A DNA stretch of 64,000 nt from Acidobacteriota bacterium (lineage in GTDB: Bacteria > Acidobacteriota > Terriglobia > Terriglobales > Acidobacteriaceae). Where the stretch lies: NCBI GenBank assembly GCA_021779935.1, contig JAJXZT010000011.1, positions 62,001-126,000 of the forward strand. Reading direction: 5' to 3'. This document shows, piece after piece, positions 41,225-50,845 of the stretch (its first letter is position 1; each line of letters begins with the position of its first letter). The translations under genes were made by a program, and so were the position numbers. The notes under the pieces were generated by a model, which worked only from the letters and a program-made list of their open reading frames with translations, had not been told where the DNA came from and did not search any database.

Positions 41225-43765
41225 TCATTCGTATTTCGTACTTCTTACTTCGTCCTTGATCCCCATCTCCCTCACCCTCCGCTCCAGGTCCTTGGCGATC
41301 GAGTTCGGATTCTCACCCTGCGCGTACGTCACAGGCTTTCCCACGCGCACGGTGATTTTGTTCGGCGCCACCAGCAGTTGTTTTTTTTGTGCCGCCTCCC
41401 AAAGTCCATCAATGCGCATCGGAACCACCGGCAGGTTCAACCTGTTTGTCAGCATTCCAATCCCCGCCTGGAACGCCAACAACTTTCCGTTCTCCGTCCT
41501 GCGTCCCTCCGGGAATACGACCACGCTGTATCCGCGATCCGTGCTCTCTCCCGCAAACGCAAACGCCTTCAGGAACCCCGACCGTTGCGGCAGTGGAAAG
41601 ACATTAAACAGCGCCGTGATCAACCAGTAGTCCAGTTGGTCCAGCCGTGCTCGCCACCACGGCGTCCCCTTCGGCGGATTCCGCATCAATCCCAACATCT
41701 CGCCCTGCATCGCCGGTGCCAACTTCCAGCGCAGTCGCCACGGCAGCGCTGCCATTACGAATCCTATGTCGATATACGTCACGTGGTTGCACGCCACCAG
41801 AACCGGCCCTTTCAGGTCGCGCAGATTTTCGCGCCCGATCACCTTCGGCTTCGCCATCAGCATCGTCGCCGGCCACGTCACCGTCGTATAGATCGCCGGA
41901 CGAATCCACGTCGCCGGCCACCGCTGCGCCCATTGCGGATACCTGTGGCTCCCGTCCGACGCGCCTGCTTCGTGCACCATCCGTTGCAGGTCCGCCACCG
42001 TCGCCGCGTCTGTAAACTTCGCCTCGCTCAGATCGACCTGGTACCGGTCCTCCAATGCCGACAGCAACTCCACGCGATCAATTGAACTGAGATTCAGGTC
42101 TTCTTCCAGCCGCGCCTCGTTGCCGGCCACTGCCGCCGCCCGCGACGTCATCCTCGCGATCAACTCGCCGATTCCGCCCGTCGCCACGCCGCCGTGCTCA
42201 TGCTCCCGGGCCCATTGCTCAATCAGCGCCGTCTTCGGTTTCTGTGTCGGAGTCCTCGGAAAGTCCTCTTCCGGCCACGTCAGCCAGCGCCGTATCTGCT
42301 GAAACTCAGCCAGGCTCTCGTTTGCCTTCCGCACCGCCTCTTCCGCCGATCCATCTTCCATCAGCAGCACCGCACACGGCTCCGCGTTTCCGCCCACCGG
42401 AATCGCCACCACCACGCAGTCTTTTACGCCCGGTTGATGCCGCAGCGCCGCCTCCAGGTCCGCCGGATACACATTCATCCCCGACGGCAGCACGATCACG
42501 CTCTTTTTCCGGCCCTTGAAGTACAGGTTCCCTTTTGCGTCCAACTCGCCCAGGTCGCCGGTGTGGAACCATCCCTCCTCGCCGGAGACTTCCTTCAGCT
42601 CGCTTCCCTGCCAATATCGTGACGCGATATTTTCTCCGCGCACCAGGATTTCCCCATCCTCCGCCAGCTTCATCTCGCGACCGGGCAGCACCTTGCCGAT
42701 CGAGCGCTTCTCCTTCTTGAACGGATGGTTCACCGAAATCAGCGATGTCGTCTCTGTCAGCCCATATCCCTGGATCACGGCGAATGCCAGCCGTCCCCAA
42801 AAGCGTTCTGTCTCTTCGTCCAGCGCCGCACCGCCCGAGATGAATGCCCAGAACTTCCACCCGAACTTGTTGTGGATCTTCCGGAACTTCCACCACCGGC
42901 GCGCAAAGTGCGTACCCTCGGTCGCCACAAACTTCCTCCGGAAGCGTTCCAGTTCGCCCGCCTGTTCCAGGTCGCGCTCCACCTTCTGTTTCAGCGACTC
43001 CAGCATCCGCGGCACTGCGACGCACACGCTCACCCGCTCGCGCCGGATCGTCTCCATCACCTCCGTCGGGTTCAGCGACTCATGGAAGACCACCGTCGCG
43101 CCCATCGCTTGCGGCACATAGAGCCCCAGGAACTGCCCAAATACGTGGCTCAGCGGCAGCAGATCGAGAAACCGCAGCGGATGCACATACTTCTCGTACT
43201 TCAGATATTTCGCAATCTCGCGCTCCAACGGCTCCAGGTTCGCCAGCACATTGCCGTGCGTAATCACCACACCCTTTGGATCGGCCGTCGTCCCCGAAGT
43301 AAAGATGATCTGCAATATGTCGTCGCGCGATACAGTTGCCGCGACATACTCCGCTGGATGATTTGCCAGCCCTTCCGCCAACTCCTCCAGCACCATCACC
43401 GCGACACCCGGCAATCGTCCGGCCAACTCACGCGAACACACTGCCAGCTTCGCGCTCACCTGTTGCGCCACTTTCGCCGCAAACTCCGGCGCCGACGCGC
43501 GATCCATCGGCACGGCCACCGCTCCGCGCAGCGCACAGCCATAGAAAGCCGCCACCCACTCCGCGCAGTTCTCGCCCCACAGCATCACCCGCTCGCCGTG
43601 TTGAACGCCGCGTCGCTCCAGTTCGCGCGCAAACCGCCGCGCCGTCGACGCCACTTCCGCGTAGCTCCAGCGGACACTCCTGTACCCGCGCCGGAAGACG
43701 TACGCGCACTCCTGCCCGCGCCGCTCAAAGCTTTCCACAAGTTCCGCTACGGATGTTCGTGCCAT
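41225..43765 (-). CDS. Acyl-activating enzyme / ACP / PlsC acyltransferase fusion
   Basis: The 846-residue protein has three parts. Residues about 1-510 are an AMP-forming acyl-CoA/acyl-ACP synthetase (IIFTSGTTADPKGVV, GYGLTETT, GWFHTGDLGELD). Residues about 525-600 are an acyl carrier domain (LNLSSIDRVELLSALE, with Ser for phosphopantetheine near 559). Residues about 630-840 are a PlsC acyltransferase (NHVTYID and VVFPEGRRTENG). It likely activates a fatty acid and transfers it to a lysophospholipid. E. coli Aas has the opposite order and no carrier domain. The last residues (DEVRSTKYE) come from an intergenic repeat. Confidence 0.9.
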   Translation of the reverse strand: MARTSVAELVESFERRGQECAYVFRRGYRSVRWSYAEVASTARRFARELERRGVQHGERVMLWGENCAEWVAAFYGCALRGAVAVPMDRASAPEFAAKVAQQVSAKLAVCSRELAGRLPGVAVMVLEELAEGLANHPAEYVAATVSRDDILQIIFTSGTTADPKGVVITHGNVLANLEPLEREIAKYLKYEKYVHPLRFLDLLPLSHVFGQFLGLYVPQAMGATVVFHESLNPTEVMETIRRERVSVCVAVPRMLESLKQKVERDLEQAGELERFRRKFVATEGTHFARRWWKFRKIHNKFGWKFWAFISGGAALDEETERFWGRLAFAVIQGYGLTETTSLISVNHPFKKEKRSIGKVLPGREMKLAEDGEILVRGENIASRYWQGSELKEVSGEEGWFHTGDLGELDAKGNLYFKGRKKSVIVLPSGMNVYPADLEAALRHQPGVKDCVVVAIPVGGNAEPCAVLLMEDGSAEEAVRKANESLAEFQQIRRWLTWPEEDFPRTPTQKPKTALIEQWAREHEHGGVATGGIGELIARMTSRAAAVAGNEARLEEDLNLSSIDRVELLSALEDRYQVDLSEAKFTDAATVADLQRMVHEAGASDGSHRYPQWAQRWPATWIRPAIYTTVTWPATMLMAKPKVIGRENLRDLKGPVLVACNHVTYIDIGFVMAALPWRLRWKLAPAMQGEMLGLMRNPPKGTPWWRARLDQLDYWLITALFNVFPLPQRSGFLKAFAFAGESTDRGYSVVVFPEGRRTENGKLLAFQAGIGMLTNRLNLPVVPMRIDGLWEAAQKKQLLVAPNKITVRVGKPVTYAQGENPNSIAKDLERRVREMGIKDEVRSTKYE

Positions 43766-44008
43766 GGTGATGTCAAAAAAAGGAACCGCTTGCCAAGCAG
43801 TCTACACCGGACGCGCGGGTTTCTTCTTTATCGGGAGCCGATGCTTGGCCATTCGTCGCGTTCGGACTATACCCAGTCATGGCACCGGTGTTTTCGGGCT
43901 TGTTCTGTTTCTAGAAATGATGCCCTTAGTTTGCTCGCAGTTCGGCAGGATTGTAGTAACGTGACTGTCCGGAATCGCACCGTCAGGTTTCGCGATCGGA
44001 AGGACTGC

Positions 44009-45193
44009 ATGACGGGTATATCCAACTCGCGCAGCGTAATCGCCGTAGCGATCGCTTTGCTCTTCGCGCACATTGCTCACGCCCAGCTCACCGACGCCCA
44101 GATCAAGCAGCAGCTTCTGGCGCAGCCTCCGCAGGCGATCGTCAATCTGGCGCAGAAGATCGCTTCGCCAGACGAGCCGGAAACTGTCGATGCACAATAC
44201 GTCCGCGCCGACTTCGACCGGTCCGGCAAGTTTCAGTACATCGTCGCCTATTACTTCTCGACAACCAGCAATGCGGGATTTTTGCGTGTCTTTAAGGAAC
44301 AAGGCACAAATCTCGTGCTGGCGGGAGATGAAGATGATCCCAACCGGCAAGTAGGAGGTTTTAATTCAAGCACGCAGCTCCACTTAGTCGATGTTAATGG
44401 AGATGGGGTACCGGAGATTGAAGTGACGTCTTGGACCGCCGACGGGCAACAGGAACTCATCAGCCTGTTTTCCTGGACTGGGTCCGATCTTCACAACATG
44501 CTGCCCGGCATCATGGATATAGGCAACCTCGAAGACCTCGATAACGACGGCATTATGGAACTCGTCAGGCCCAGCGACAGCGGCTCCGGCTACGATATCT
44601 ACACGCTCTCCGGCGACGACTACACCCTCTGGAAGACCGTACCCGAAGATCCCAGTGGTCTTACCGCCCCGGACGGCACGATTATAGACGCCTACGCCGA
44701 CTGTAGTGTGGCCCAGCCCGCACGTTTCCCGGCAGCCGCTGTCCGCGCCGCATATCTCGGACGGGCGCCGCATTCCCACGACTACGTCCGTCTCTGGTTC
44801 GGCCACTTCCACCAGATCAGTGGCAACATTCTTGATATCCGGCAGGTGGACACCACCACGATCTTTGTCGGCACTCATCTGGTTCCCGCCCACATCGACA
44901 TTACCTACCCGAGACAGGAAGACAGGGACCGCGACAAGGACTCATGGGACTCAAAATGCAGAGACGGCAAATCGCCCATGCTGCTGCTTGAGTTCCCGCG
45001 CAGCGAGTTCCTGAAGGAATTGCAGTTGATCACCCTGGATCACCCGCTTAAGGCCGGCGACGAAGTAACCGTATCGCTCTCTGGCCATATGAAGAACGGA
45101 GGCCCTGCGATCAACGGCGCGGTCGGTGTCAAGATCACCGGCGACCGCGACGATCGTGACAAAGATCATGGAGAGAAGCAACGCAAGCACTGA
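44009..45193 (+). CDS. Secreted repeat protein, intact copy
   Basis: The start at 44009 has GGAAGGA 4 bases upstream and a signal peptide (VIAVAIALLFAHIAHAQ); the much longer open frame upstream overlaps the acyltransferase gene and is spurious. The 394-residue product has calcium-loop-like repeats LHLVDVNGDGVPEIEVTS and LEDLDNDGIMELVRPSDS, resembling FG-GAP/dockerin-type loops. A C-terminal Ig-like segment ends KITGDRDDRDKDHGEK. Function is unknown. A frameshifted paralogue follows directly. Confidence 0.75.
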   Translation: MTGISNSRSVIAVAIALLFAHIAHAQLTDAQIKQQLLAQPPQAIVNLAQKIASPDEPETVDAQYVRADFDRSGKFQYIVAYYFSTTSNAGFLRVFKEQGTNLVLAGDEDDPNRQVGGFNSSTQLHLVDVNGDGVPEIEVTSWTADGQQELISLFSWTGSDLHNMLPGIMDIGNLEDLDNDGIMELVRPSDSGSGYDIYTLSGDDYTLWKTVPEDPSGLTAPDGTIIDAYADCSVAQPARFPAAAVRAAYLGRAPHSHDYVRLWFGHFHQISGNILDIRQVDTTTIFVGTHLVPAHIDITYPRQEDRDRDKDSWDSKCRDGKSPMLLLEFPRSEFLKELQLITLDHPLKAGDEVTVSLSGHMKNGGPAINGAVGVKITGDRDDRDKDHGEKQRKH

Positions 45194-45197
45194 ATTG

Positions 45198-46378
45198 ATG
45201 ATGCTGCAACGAATAGTCCTCTGTCTGCTGCTGACAGGTGCCCTTGCCGTGCCATCACTTGCTCACGCCCAGCTTACCGATGCCCAGATCAAACAGCAGC
45301 TTCTGGCGCAGCCTCCGCAGGCCATCGTCAATCTGGCACAGAAGATCAGTACGCCTCATGAGCCGGAAAACATCGATGCACAATACGTCCGCGCCGACTT
45401 CGACAGGTCCGGCAAGTTTCGGTATATCGTTGCCTACTACTTCTCCACGACCAGCGATTCCGGCTTCTTGCGTGTTTTTAAGCAAGAGGGCACAAATCTT
45501 GTACTGGCAGGAGATGAAGAAGACCCAAGCCGGCAGGTAGGGGGCTTTGAGTGGTGCACGCATCTCCTCTTGGTCGACGTCAACGGCGACGGGGTACCCG
45601 AAATTGAAATGACCTCCTTGACTTCCGACGGACAACAGGAACTGATTGACCTGTTTTCCTGGACTGGGTCTACCCTGCACAACATGTTGCCCGACACTCT
45701 CGATATAGGCGACCTCGAAGACCTGGATAATAACGGGATCATGGAATTTGTCAGCCCAAATGACAGCGGTTCCGGCTACGACATCTACAAGCTCTCCGGC
45801 GACGACTACACTCTCTGGAAAACCGTTCCCGACGATCCGAGCGGCTTCATTTCGCCCGACGGCAAGATCACCCTCGTGCGGCCCTTTTGCAGTTTCGTCG
45901 CCCTCCCACCTTTCCGGTCGTAGCCATCCGTTCCGCCATCGAGCACCGGGCGGAGCGCTCGCACGACTTTGTTCGTCTCTGGTTCGGCAACTTGCGCGAT
46001 TTTAAAGGCTCGCTGGTGGACATCCACCAAGTCGATACGGCTACCATCTCCGTCGGACCTCATCTCATCCCGGCTCACGTTGACATCGCCTTCCCCGGAC
46101 ACGAGGACAGAGATCGCGAGCATCGCGCGAATGCTTACGGTTGTCCCGAATCCCGATCCGAAATGCTGCTGCTGGAGTTCCCGCGCAACGAGTTCCTCCG
46201 GGCCCTGCAGCAGCTTAATCTCGACGGCCCATTGAAAGCCGGCGACAAACTGGAAGTGAAGCTCCGGGGCCGCATGAAGGACGGAACAACTCCGCTCACC
46301 GGCGCTGCCACCGTCAAGATCACCGGCGACCGCGACGATCACGACAAAGATCATGGGAAAGAACTGCAAAGACATTAG
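45198..46378 (+). pseudogene. Frameshifted tandem copy of the preceding gene
   Basis: The first frame (45198-45923) repeats the signal peptide and N-terminal 230 residues of the upstream protein, then stops after VALPPFRS. From about 45900 homology continues in another frame to 46378 (HDFVRLWFGNLRDFKG through ATVKITGDRDDHDKDHGKE). One net single-base deletion (or two-base insertion) near 45885-45912 explains this. Both halves are otherwise well conserved with the intact copy, so the lesion is recent, or it is a sequencing error, or it is programmed. I judge a pseudogene most likely. Confidence 0.75.
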
Positions 46379-46395
46379 CTCGCCAGCAAACATTT

Positions 46396-46425
46396 GCCGG
46401 GGCAATCACTCTGCCCCGGCGTTTT
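46396..46425 (+). terminator. Terminator after the duplicated genes
   Basis: GCCGGGGCA and TGCCCCGGC form a 9-bp stem with a 7-base loop, followed by gtttt. It lies between the convergent repeat-protein copy and the phosphatase gene. Confidence 0.75.
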
Positions 46426-46453
46426 CATCCCGCAATGAATCTACTCGCCTTCA

Positions 46454-47158
46454 TCACGGAAGGTAGTAGTACGGGTTCGGCAGCTTCACGGACATCTCTG
46501 CCTGCGGGTCGCCCAGCAGGTCGCTCATCTGGTCGCCCACGCTCAGGATGATCCTGTATCCCTGCTCCTCGATCTTCTTCCGCTCGCCGGACTTGTACGC
46601 GATCGTCGCCATGTGCGCCTGGTCGGGAGCGCGCAGTGTCAATCCCGTCCAATTCGTAAATCCCTGTCCTCGCAGGTTCTTCTCCGTCGAGGCCAGTTCC
46701 GGACTCCGCCGTCCCGTGATAAAGAAAACCGCCACGCCGAGTTCCTGTGCGCGTTTGTAAAGCCGCAACGTGCCCGGAATCGCCGGCGCCTTTCCCGACG
46801 CATCCCACTCTTCTGATTCCGCCGGGTTATACCCAAAGTCTTCCCGCAGCATCAGTGGATAATTTGAGAGCGATGTCTCGTCGATGTCCAGCACCATCGC
46901 CAACTTCTCCCCGGGCTTCTTTTCCGCCACGCGCTTGTTCAGGAAATCCATCGCGCGTTGCGTCTGCGCGTCCAGGTCCTTCGCGTAGCAACCGCACGCA
47001 CACGTGCAGTCGTGGTAGGACTTCAGTTCTTTCTTGAGTTCACCGAGGTTGGGCGGCTCGTTCGCCGGTTTCAGAATTTGCGGGGTTGTCTGTGCGACGA
47101 GGATCGTCGCCCATAACAGCCAGCAAAGCGTACAAAATAATGCAGCTCTCGTCTTCAC
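46454..47158 (-). CDS. Exported HAD-superfamily acid phosphatase (class B/C-like)
   Basis: The 234-residue protein has a signal peptide (FCTLCWLLWATILVAQ), then a Cys-rich stretch CTCACGC. The HAD motifs are AMVLDIDETSLSN with the nucleophilic and acid/base Asp, VFFITGRRS (motif II) and LSVGDQMSDLLG (motif IV). This is the pattern of secreted class B or lipoprotein e(P4)-type phosphatases that strip phosphate from nucleotides outside the cytoplasm. The substrate is unproven. The Cys cluster is not a standard family feature. Confidence 0.83.
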   Translation of the reverse strand: MKTRAALFCTLCWLLWATILVAQTTPQILKPANEPPNLGELKKELKSYHDCTCACGCYAKDLDAQTQRAMDFLNKRVAEKKPGEKLAMVLDIDETSLSNYPLMLREDFGYNPAESEEWDASGKAPAIPGTLRLYKRAQELGVAVFFITGRRSPELASTEKNLRGQGFTNWTGLTLRAPDQAHMATIAYKSGERKKIEEQGYRIILSVGDQMSDLLGDPQAEMSVKLPNPYYYLP

Positions 47159-47261
47159 TCAGTTATTCCTTCGAGGAAAATTCCCGCCACATCATATAGT
47201 GCGTTGCCCTCGCACGCATCTTCTTGTGAACACGGAGTGGCCCGCAATGAAAGCATTTGTT

Positions 47262-47293
47262 CCAAAAACAAAACCCGCCTTACGCGGGTTTTT
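47262..47293. terminator. Bidirectional terminator
   Basis: AACCCGC-cttac-GCGGGTT is followed by TTTTTG on the plus strand and by TTGTTTTTGG on the minus strand. It ends the small Cys-rich gene at 47354 on the minus strand. Confidence 0.75.
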
Positions 47294-47353
47294 GCCTTTT
47301 CAGATTTTGCTGATAGATTGCCGCTTGTCGCTTGGCAACTCCAGTAGCTTCTT

Positions 47354-47629
47354 CTATTCGATAAACGCCACCGACTGCACTCCGGTCACTTCGAAGCGTT
47401 TGCGACAGCGCACATTCTTGCAGCCCATCAGGTCGTCGCGGCGCACCATGTAGGAGCGCGCCTTGGCAAACTTCGCACGGTCGCGCTCGTCGGCGCGCGG
47501 CGGCAGCGAGTTTCTCTTCGTGCGAACCAGCCAGTTGATTTCGTACTCCGCCTCTTGTCCGCAATGCGGACAGCGCAGAGTGTGCTTTTTCGTCTCTTGC
47601 CGTTCGGTGTAAAAATCTCGCTCATCCAT
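47354..47629 (-). CDS. Small zinc-finger-like protein
   Basis: The 91-residue basic protein has TLRCPHCGQEAEYEINW near residue 20 and LMGCKNVRCRKRFEV near residue 70. These two Cys pairs are consistent with a zinc ribbon. The middle is rich in Arg and Lys (RADERDRAKFAKARSYMVRRDD). A terminator follows. I do not recognise a named family; nucleic-acid binding is a guess from composition. Confidence 0.6.
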   Translation of the reverse strand: MDERDFYTERQETKKHTLRCPHCGQEAEYEINWLVRTKRNSLPPRADERDRAKFAKARSYMVRRDDLMGCKNVRCRKRFEVTGVQSVAFIE

Positions 47630-48114
47630 GGCAGGCTTATTATTTCACACGGAAGCGTTCCAGTCCGAATCTTCAACCCGCTCGCAACACAGCGTAAACA
47701 CTCTCCTGCCGATTGCCCCGAGTGATCGAAAATCGCTGTGTCGAATTGATGCACCCCTGCGGCACGTTCTTTTCTGAGACCACATCACTGGCGGTCGCGG
47801 CTGGCGCTTCACCTCCGGGACGTCACCCACCGCTCCAAGTCCCCTTCTTCGCTTCCTGCAAACCGCCGCAACTCCTTTATCTGAACTAACTTCCATACAC
47901 TCCTTGTGTCCCGACCGCTGCCGCTCGCGAGCCTGCACGTCGGCATCTCGCTTCCGTATCCCACTCCGGTCTCGCCCCTTCGAACAGCTCAACACTTGGC
48001 AAGACGTTGCCTCGGACGCCGCGATAGTCCGCTCAGTTTCTCGCCCTGCAAATTTCCGGCTTTAGCTCTCACATTCTTCATCCGTAATTTTCCCCGGCAA
48101 GGAAGACAAGGAAA
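47630..48114. other. Intergenic region with possible structured leader
   Basis: This 485-base gap separates two divergent genes. ACACAGCG (near 47695) and CGCTGTGT (near 47733) could pair around an inner CACTC/GAGTG stem. A GC-rich stretch before the rightward gene (47995-48080) could also fold. I could not match any known RNA class and see no supported protein gene, so its content is unresolved. Confidence 0.35.
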
Positions 48115-48552
48115 ATGATGTCGTCGAGACTGGGCCAATTCGGAGTAACTACGGGCTCATCTTCTCCCGCTGACGCCAGCGCCAGCCGCCGCGCCGCCCT
48201 CAGCGTGCGTCTTCTCTGTGCAGTAATTGTCTTGGCTACATTGTTCTGCGGTACAGCGGTGGGAGAGAGCCGTGGAGCGGCGTCACTGGTCCTGCACGTT
48301 GCCCCTGAACTCAAGGTCGTGCAGCTATCCGGCATGTTGCAGGTAAAAATTCGCCTCGCCCGTGGGGCAACTGCACGGCTCTGGACTGCGGATGACTGTT
48401 CTGCGGCCCCGGCGAATTCATTCGAAGTACGCGCCTCTGGAATTTATAACGTTCCGCTTCGGCAATTCTCCACCGCCACCAGCGGGTACGCCTGCGTGTT
48501 CTCCTCGGATGGCCAACTCCGGAGCGCGACCCGGCTTCTTTCACTGCCGTAG
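48115..48552 (+). CDS. Exported protein of unknown function
   Basis: The 145-residue protein has AAGGAAA just before the ATG and an extended signal region (SVRLLCAVIVLATLFCGTAVGES). A beta-rich domain follows (VVQLSGMLQVKIRLARGATARLW, then ADDCSAAPANSFEV and YACVFSSDG). Its two downstream cysteines could form a disulfide. It converges exactly on the end of the usher-like gene with no gap, so it may belong to the same surface structure, but that is only positional. Confidence 0.6.
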   Translation: MMSSRLGQFGVTTGSSSPADASASRRAALSVRLLCAVIVLATLFCGTAVGESRGAASLVLHVAPELKVVQLSGMLQVKIRLARGATARLWTADDCSAAPANSFEVRASGIYNVPLRQFSTATSGYACVFSSDGQLRSATRLLSLP

Positions 48553-50835
48553 CTACAGGTTGCTCGCCCCTCCGAAGTTGTATTCCCGTTGAAAGATAAT
48601 CTTCTCCGGCTTCTCTTTTTTCTTCTTCGGGCGGAGACTGAATTGCGGCGAAGCCGCCTTCGTTCCGATCCTTACCGCCACGGCCGCCTCATCCGATGAA
48701 TTGAGTTCCACTCCCTCCGGCAGAGTTTGCGTGTCCACTGTCACTTCATAGTCGCCTTCCGGTAAGTCGTAGAACGCGAAGTTCCCGTCGGAATCCGGCG
48801 TCGTGTAACGTCCCGAAGGCGACAGTCGCACGACGACGTTTTGCAGGTTCATGTTCGGCGGACCGGATATCTTTCCAGTAAATGAGGTGACGTGGACCAC
48901 CGTGAAATCCACTCGTGTAATCGCACGCGGGTTCACGGTGGCGACTGCCTGAGAAACTTTTCCGGGCATGTAATCCGCCAGGAGCCTCGTAGGCGAAATT
49001 CCCACCTTGTGCGGCCCCTCCCGCACCTCCAGGAAGCGATACTGCCCCTGTGCGTTGGTCAGCGTCGTCGTATTGCCATCCAGGGTGATCGCGATTCCTG
49101 CTGCTGGCATTGCTCCGTTCATCCGGTGCTCCTCCACCAGTCCTTCGATGGAGCCGACCAGCGGGGTGCTCGCCGTGGCAAGCTGGTTGATGCTCTGGTC
49201 TCCGCCCGAACCCCACCGGAACTCCTTCGATATTTTGAAGAACGCGTTCCAGTGGTTCGCCTGCGAAAGCAGGATGGATGGTCCCACGCCTTCACCGCCG
49301 AGGACAAATATGCTCTCCGGATTTAAGTCCGTCACCAGTTTCGTGCGATACGCATTCGCCTGCAGGGACCAGCCTCGAAACAGCGGCATCCCCGCGCTCA
49401 CCATCGTGGTGCTGAATGAATTTGTCGAAAACAATAGCCGGTTCGCCAGATCGCTTCCCTTCTCAAAGTATCCGCTGAACGTGGCCCGCTTGATGCTGGT
49501 TTGCACGGAGCCTTGATAGTAGAGAGTGGTTCGCGGCTGCTGGCCTAGCATCCGCTGGAACCGAAGCGAACCGCTGACCGCCAGCCGCTTCAGCGCAAAG
49601 CTGTCCCCAAATTCGATCGACCTTTGCTTCTGCTCGGCCCCATTCGCATCCGAAAGAATGTCCATGCCGGAAACTCGCAGCGCATGAGTACCAATCTGCT
49701 TCGTCAGCGAGACGATAACCTGCCGGTTGTTGAACGTCGAATTCGCTCCCGTGCTCGCCGTATGCGACGTCAGGTGCAGCAGGGAAATGTCTCCACTCAG
49801 ATTCACTGCTCCCGGCAGCAGCACGTTCAACCCTGTCGAAACGCTGTTATCTTTCAGCGACGGAATATTCGGGTTATCACCGAGATTGTTTTCATAGCGC
49901 GACGCCGATGCCGCGAGGCTTAGGCGCTTGAAGGGCGAGTAGTTCGCATCCGCGAATGTGCCCTTGCGGTCGCCGGCGAAAAATCCAGTGATCGGCAGAT
50001 ACGCCGCGGTCTGGTAGACGTAGTTCGTGTGTATCGACAGTTTCCGGCTCTGCCACACCGGCCCCACCAGGAACGAGAACGGTCCGCCGATCCCTCCCAC
50101 CGGTGAAACCCGCGTTCCCGATGCCAGTGTCCCTTCCCCGTAGAACGTCAGGTGCGACGATATTTTGTACAGCGATTGAGCAGTCAACGAGTTGCTCGAG
50201 CGGAAATCGTGGCCGGTCGGAAAGTAAAAGGGATTCCGCGTAATCTGCGACCCAGTGCTCCACAGGTGCGTAAATCGCGCGCCAAGGCTCAGTCGCTTTC
50301 CGAACCTTTGCCGGAAATACATGCCGATCGCTTGCTGCGGCGCACCCAGCCGGAGAGGAATTCCCGACCCGTCCAGCAGTGACTCGTTCCCTGCAAAAAA
50401 CCCGATCGTCTGTTGTGAACTCGACGTCTCCACGCGTACGCCGCGCGCAATGACTGACGGAACATAGATATTCAGGAATGGATTGTCGACTTGATTGGGA
50501 TCGCTTTCAAAATCCCCTGCCGTGAAATGCCAGTGGCGACCCAGCAGAATGACCCGTTGCAGATCGATGTAGTCCTGCCCCGTGCGATAGCTTCCTTGCG
50601 ACGTATAGCCTTCGAACGAACCACTCAGCAACCCTAATCCTGGCCGGAATTCCTTGAATTGGATTGCCGTGCCTGAAGTACCGATCAGGCCTTGTCCGCT
50701 GTCGCCGAGGTAATATCCCTGGAATGCGACTTCCGCTTCTCCTGACTCCTGGGCAAATAAAAGTTGCCCTGCAAGCAGCATGAACAGCAGTACCATGGCC
50801 GTCCGTCGTGCGGAACTTGGCTTTGTAAAACGCAA
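48553..50835 (-). CDS. Usher-like outer-membrane barrel with C-terminal Ig-like domains
   Basis: A TTG start at 50835 is favoured: it follows the chaperone stop by 10 bases, with GAGG between, and gives a signal peptide (AMVLLFMLLAGQLLFAQ). The 760-residue product is mostly alternating beta strands (about 25-560), like an outer-membrane barrel. It ends with two carboxypeptidase-regulatory-like beta-sandwiches (LVEEHRMNGAMPAAGIAITL with NAQGQYRF, and SPSGRYTTPDSDGNFAFYDL). Canonical ushers also end in such domains, but no PapC N-domain or plug is evident. Context with chaperone and pilin-like genes supports an usher-like role. Confidence 0.65.
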   Translation of the reverse strand: MRFTKPSSARRTAMVLLFMLLAGQLLFAQESGEAEVAFQGYYLGDSGQGLIGTSGTAIQFKEFRPGLGLLSGSFEGYTSQGSYRTGQDYIDLQRVILLGRHWHFTAGDFESDPNQVDNPFLNIYVPSVIARGVRVETSSSQQTIGFFAGNESLLDGSGIPLRLGAPQQAIGMYFRQRFGKRLSLGARFTHLWSTGSQITRNPFYFPTGHDFRSSNSLTAQSLYKISSHLTFYGEGTLASGTRVSPVGGIGGPFSFLVGPVWQSRKLSIHTNYVYQTAAYLPITGFFAGDRKGTFADANYSPFKRLSLAASASRYENNLGDNPNIPSLKDNSVSTGLNVLLPGAVNLSGDISLLHLTSHTASTGANSTFNNRQVIVSLTKQIGTHALRVSGMDILSDANGAEQKQRSIEFGDSFALKRLAVSGSLRFQRMLGQQPRTTLYYQGSVQTSIKRATFSGYFEKGSDLANRLLFSTNSFSTTMVSAGMPLFRGWSLQANAYRTKLVTDLNPESIFVLGGEGVGPSILLSQANHWNAFFKISKEFRWGSGGDQSINQLATASTPLVGSIEGLVEEHRMNGAMPAAGIAITLDGNTTTLTNAQGQYRFLEVREGPHKVGISPTRLLADYMPGKVSQAVATVNPRAITRVDFTVVHVTSFTGKISGPPNMNLQNVVVRLSPSGRYTTPDSDGNFAFYDLPEGDYEVTVDTQTLPEGVELNSSDEAAVAVRIGTKAASPQFSLRPKKKKEKPEKIIFQREYNFGGASNL

Positions 50836-50845
50836 CCCGATCCTC

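Noticed and set aside
42725-44008. N-terminal extension making an 822-residue form of the secreted repeat protein
   Set aside because: It runs antisense through the acyltransferase gene, while 44009 has a ribosome-binding site and a signal peptide.
45198-46378. Programmed ribosomal frameshift in the tandem copy
   Set aside because: The short run of four T bases near 45885 is not a convincing slippery sequence and no strong downstream pseudoknot was seen; a simple indel is the plainer explanation.
47645-47995. 116-residue minus-strand frame in the gap at 47630-48114
   Set aside because: Arg/Cys-rich without signal or domain and no good ribosome-binding site; it looks like a chance frame.
47995-48080. 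Possible cyclic-di-GMP riboswitch
   Set aside because: Some bases resemble the element, but the required GGCAAACC core and tetraloop receptor are absent.
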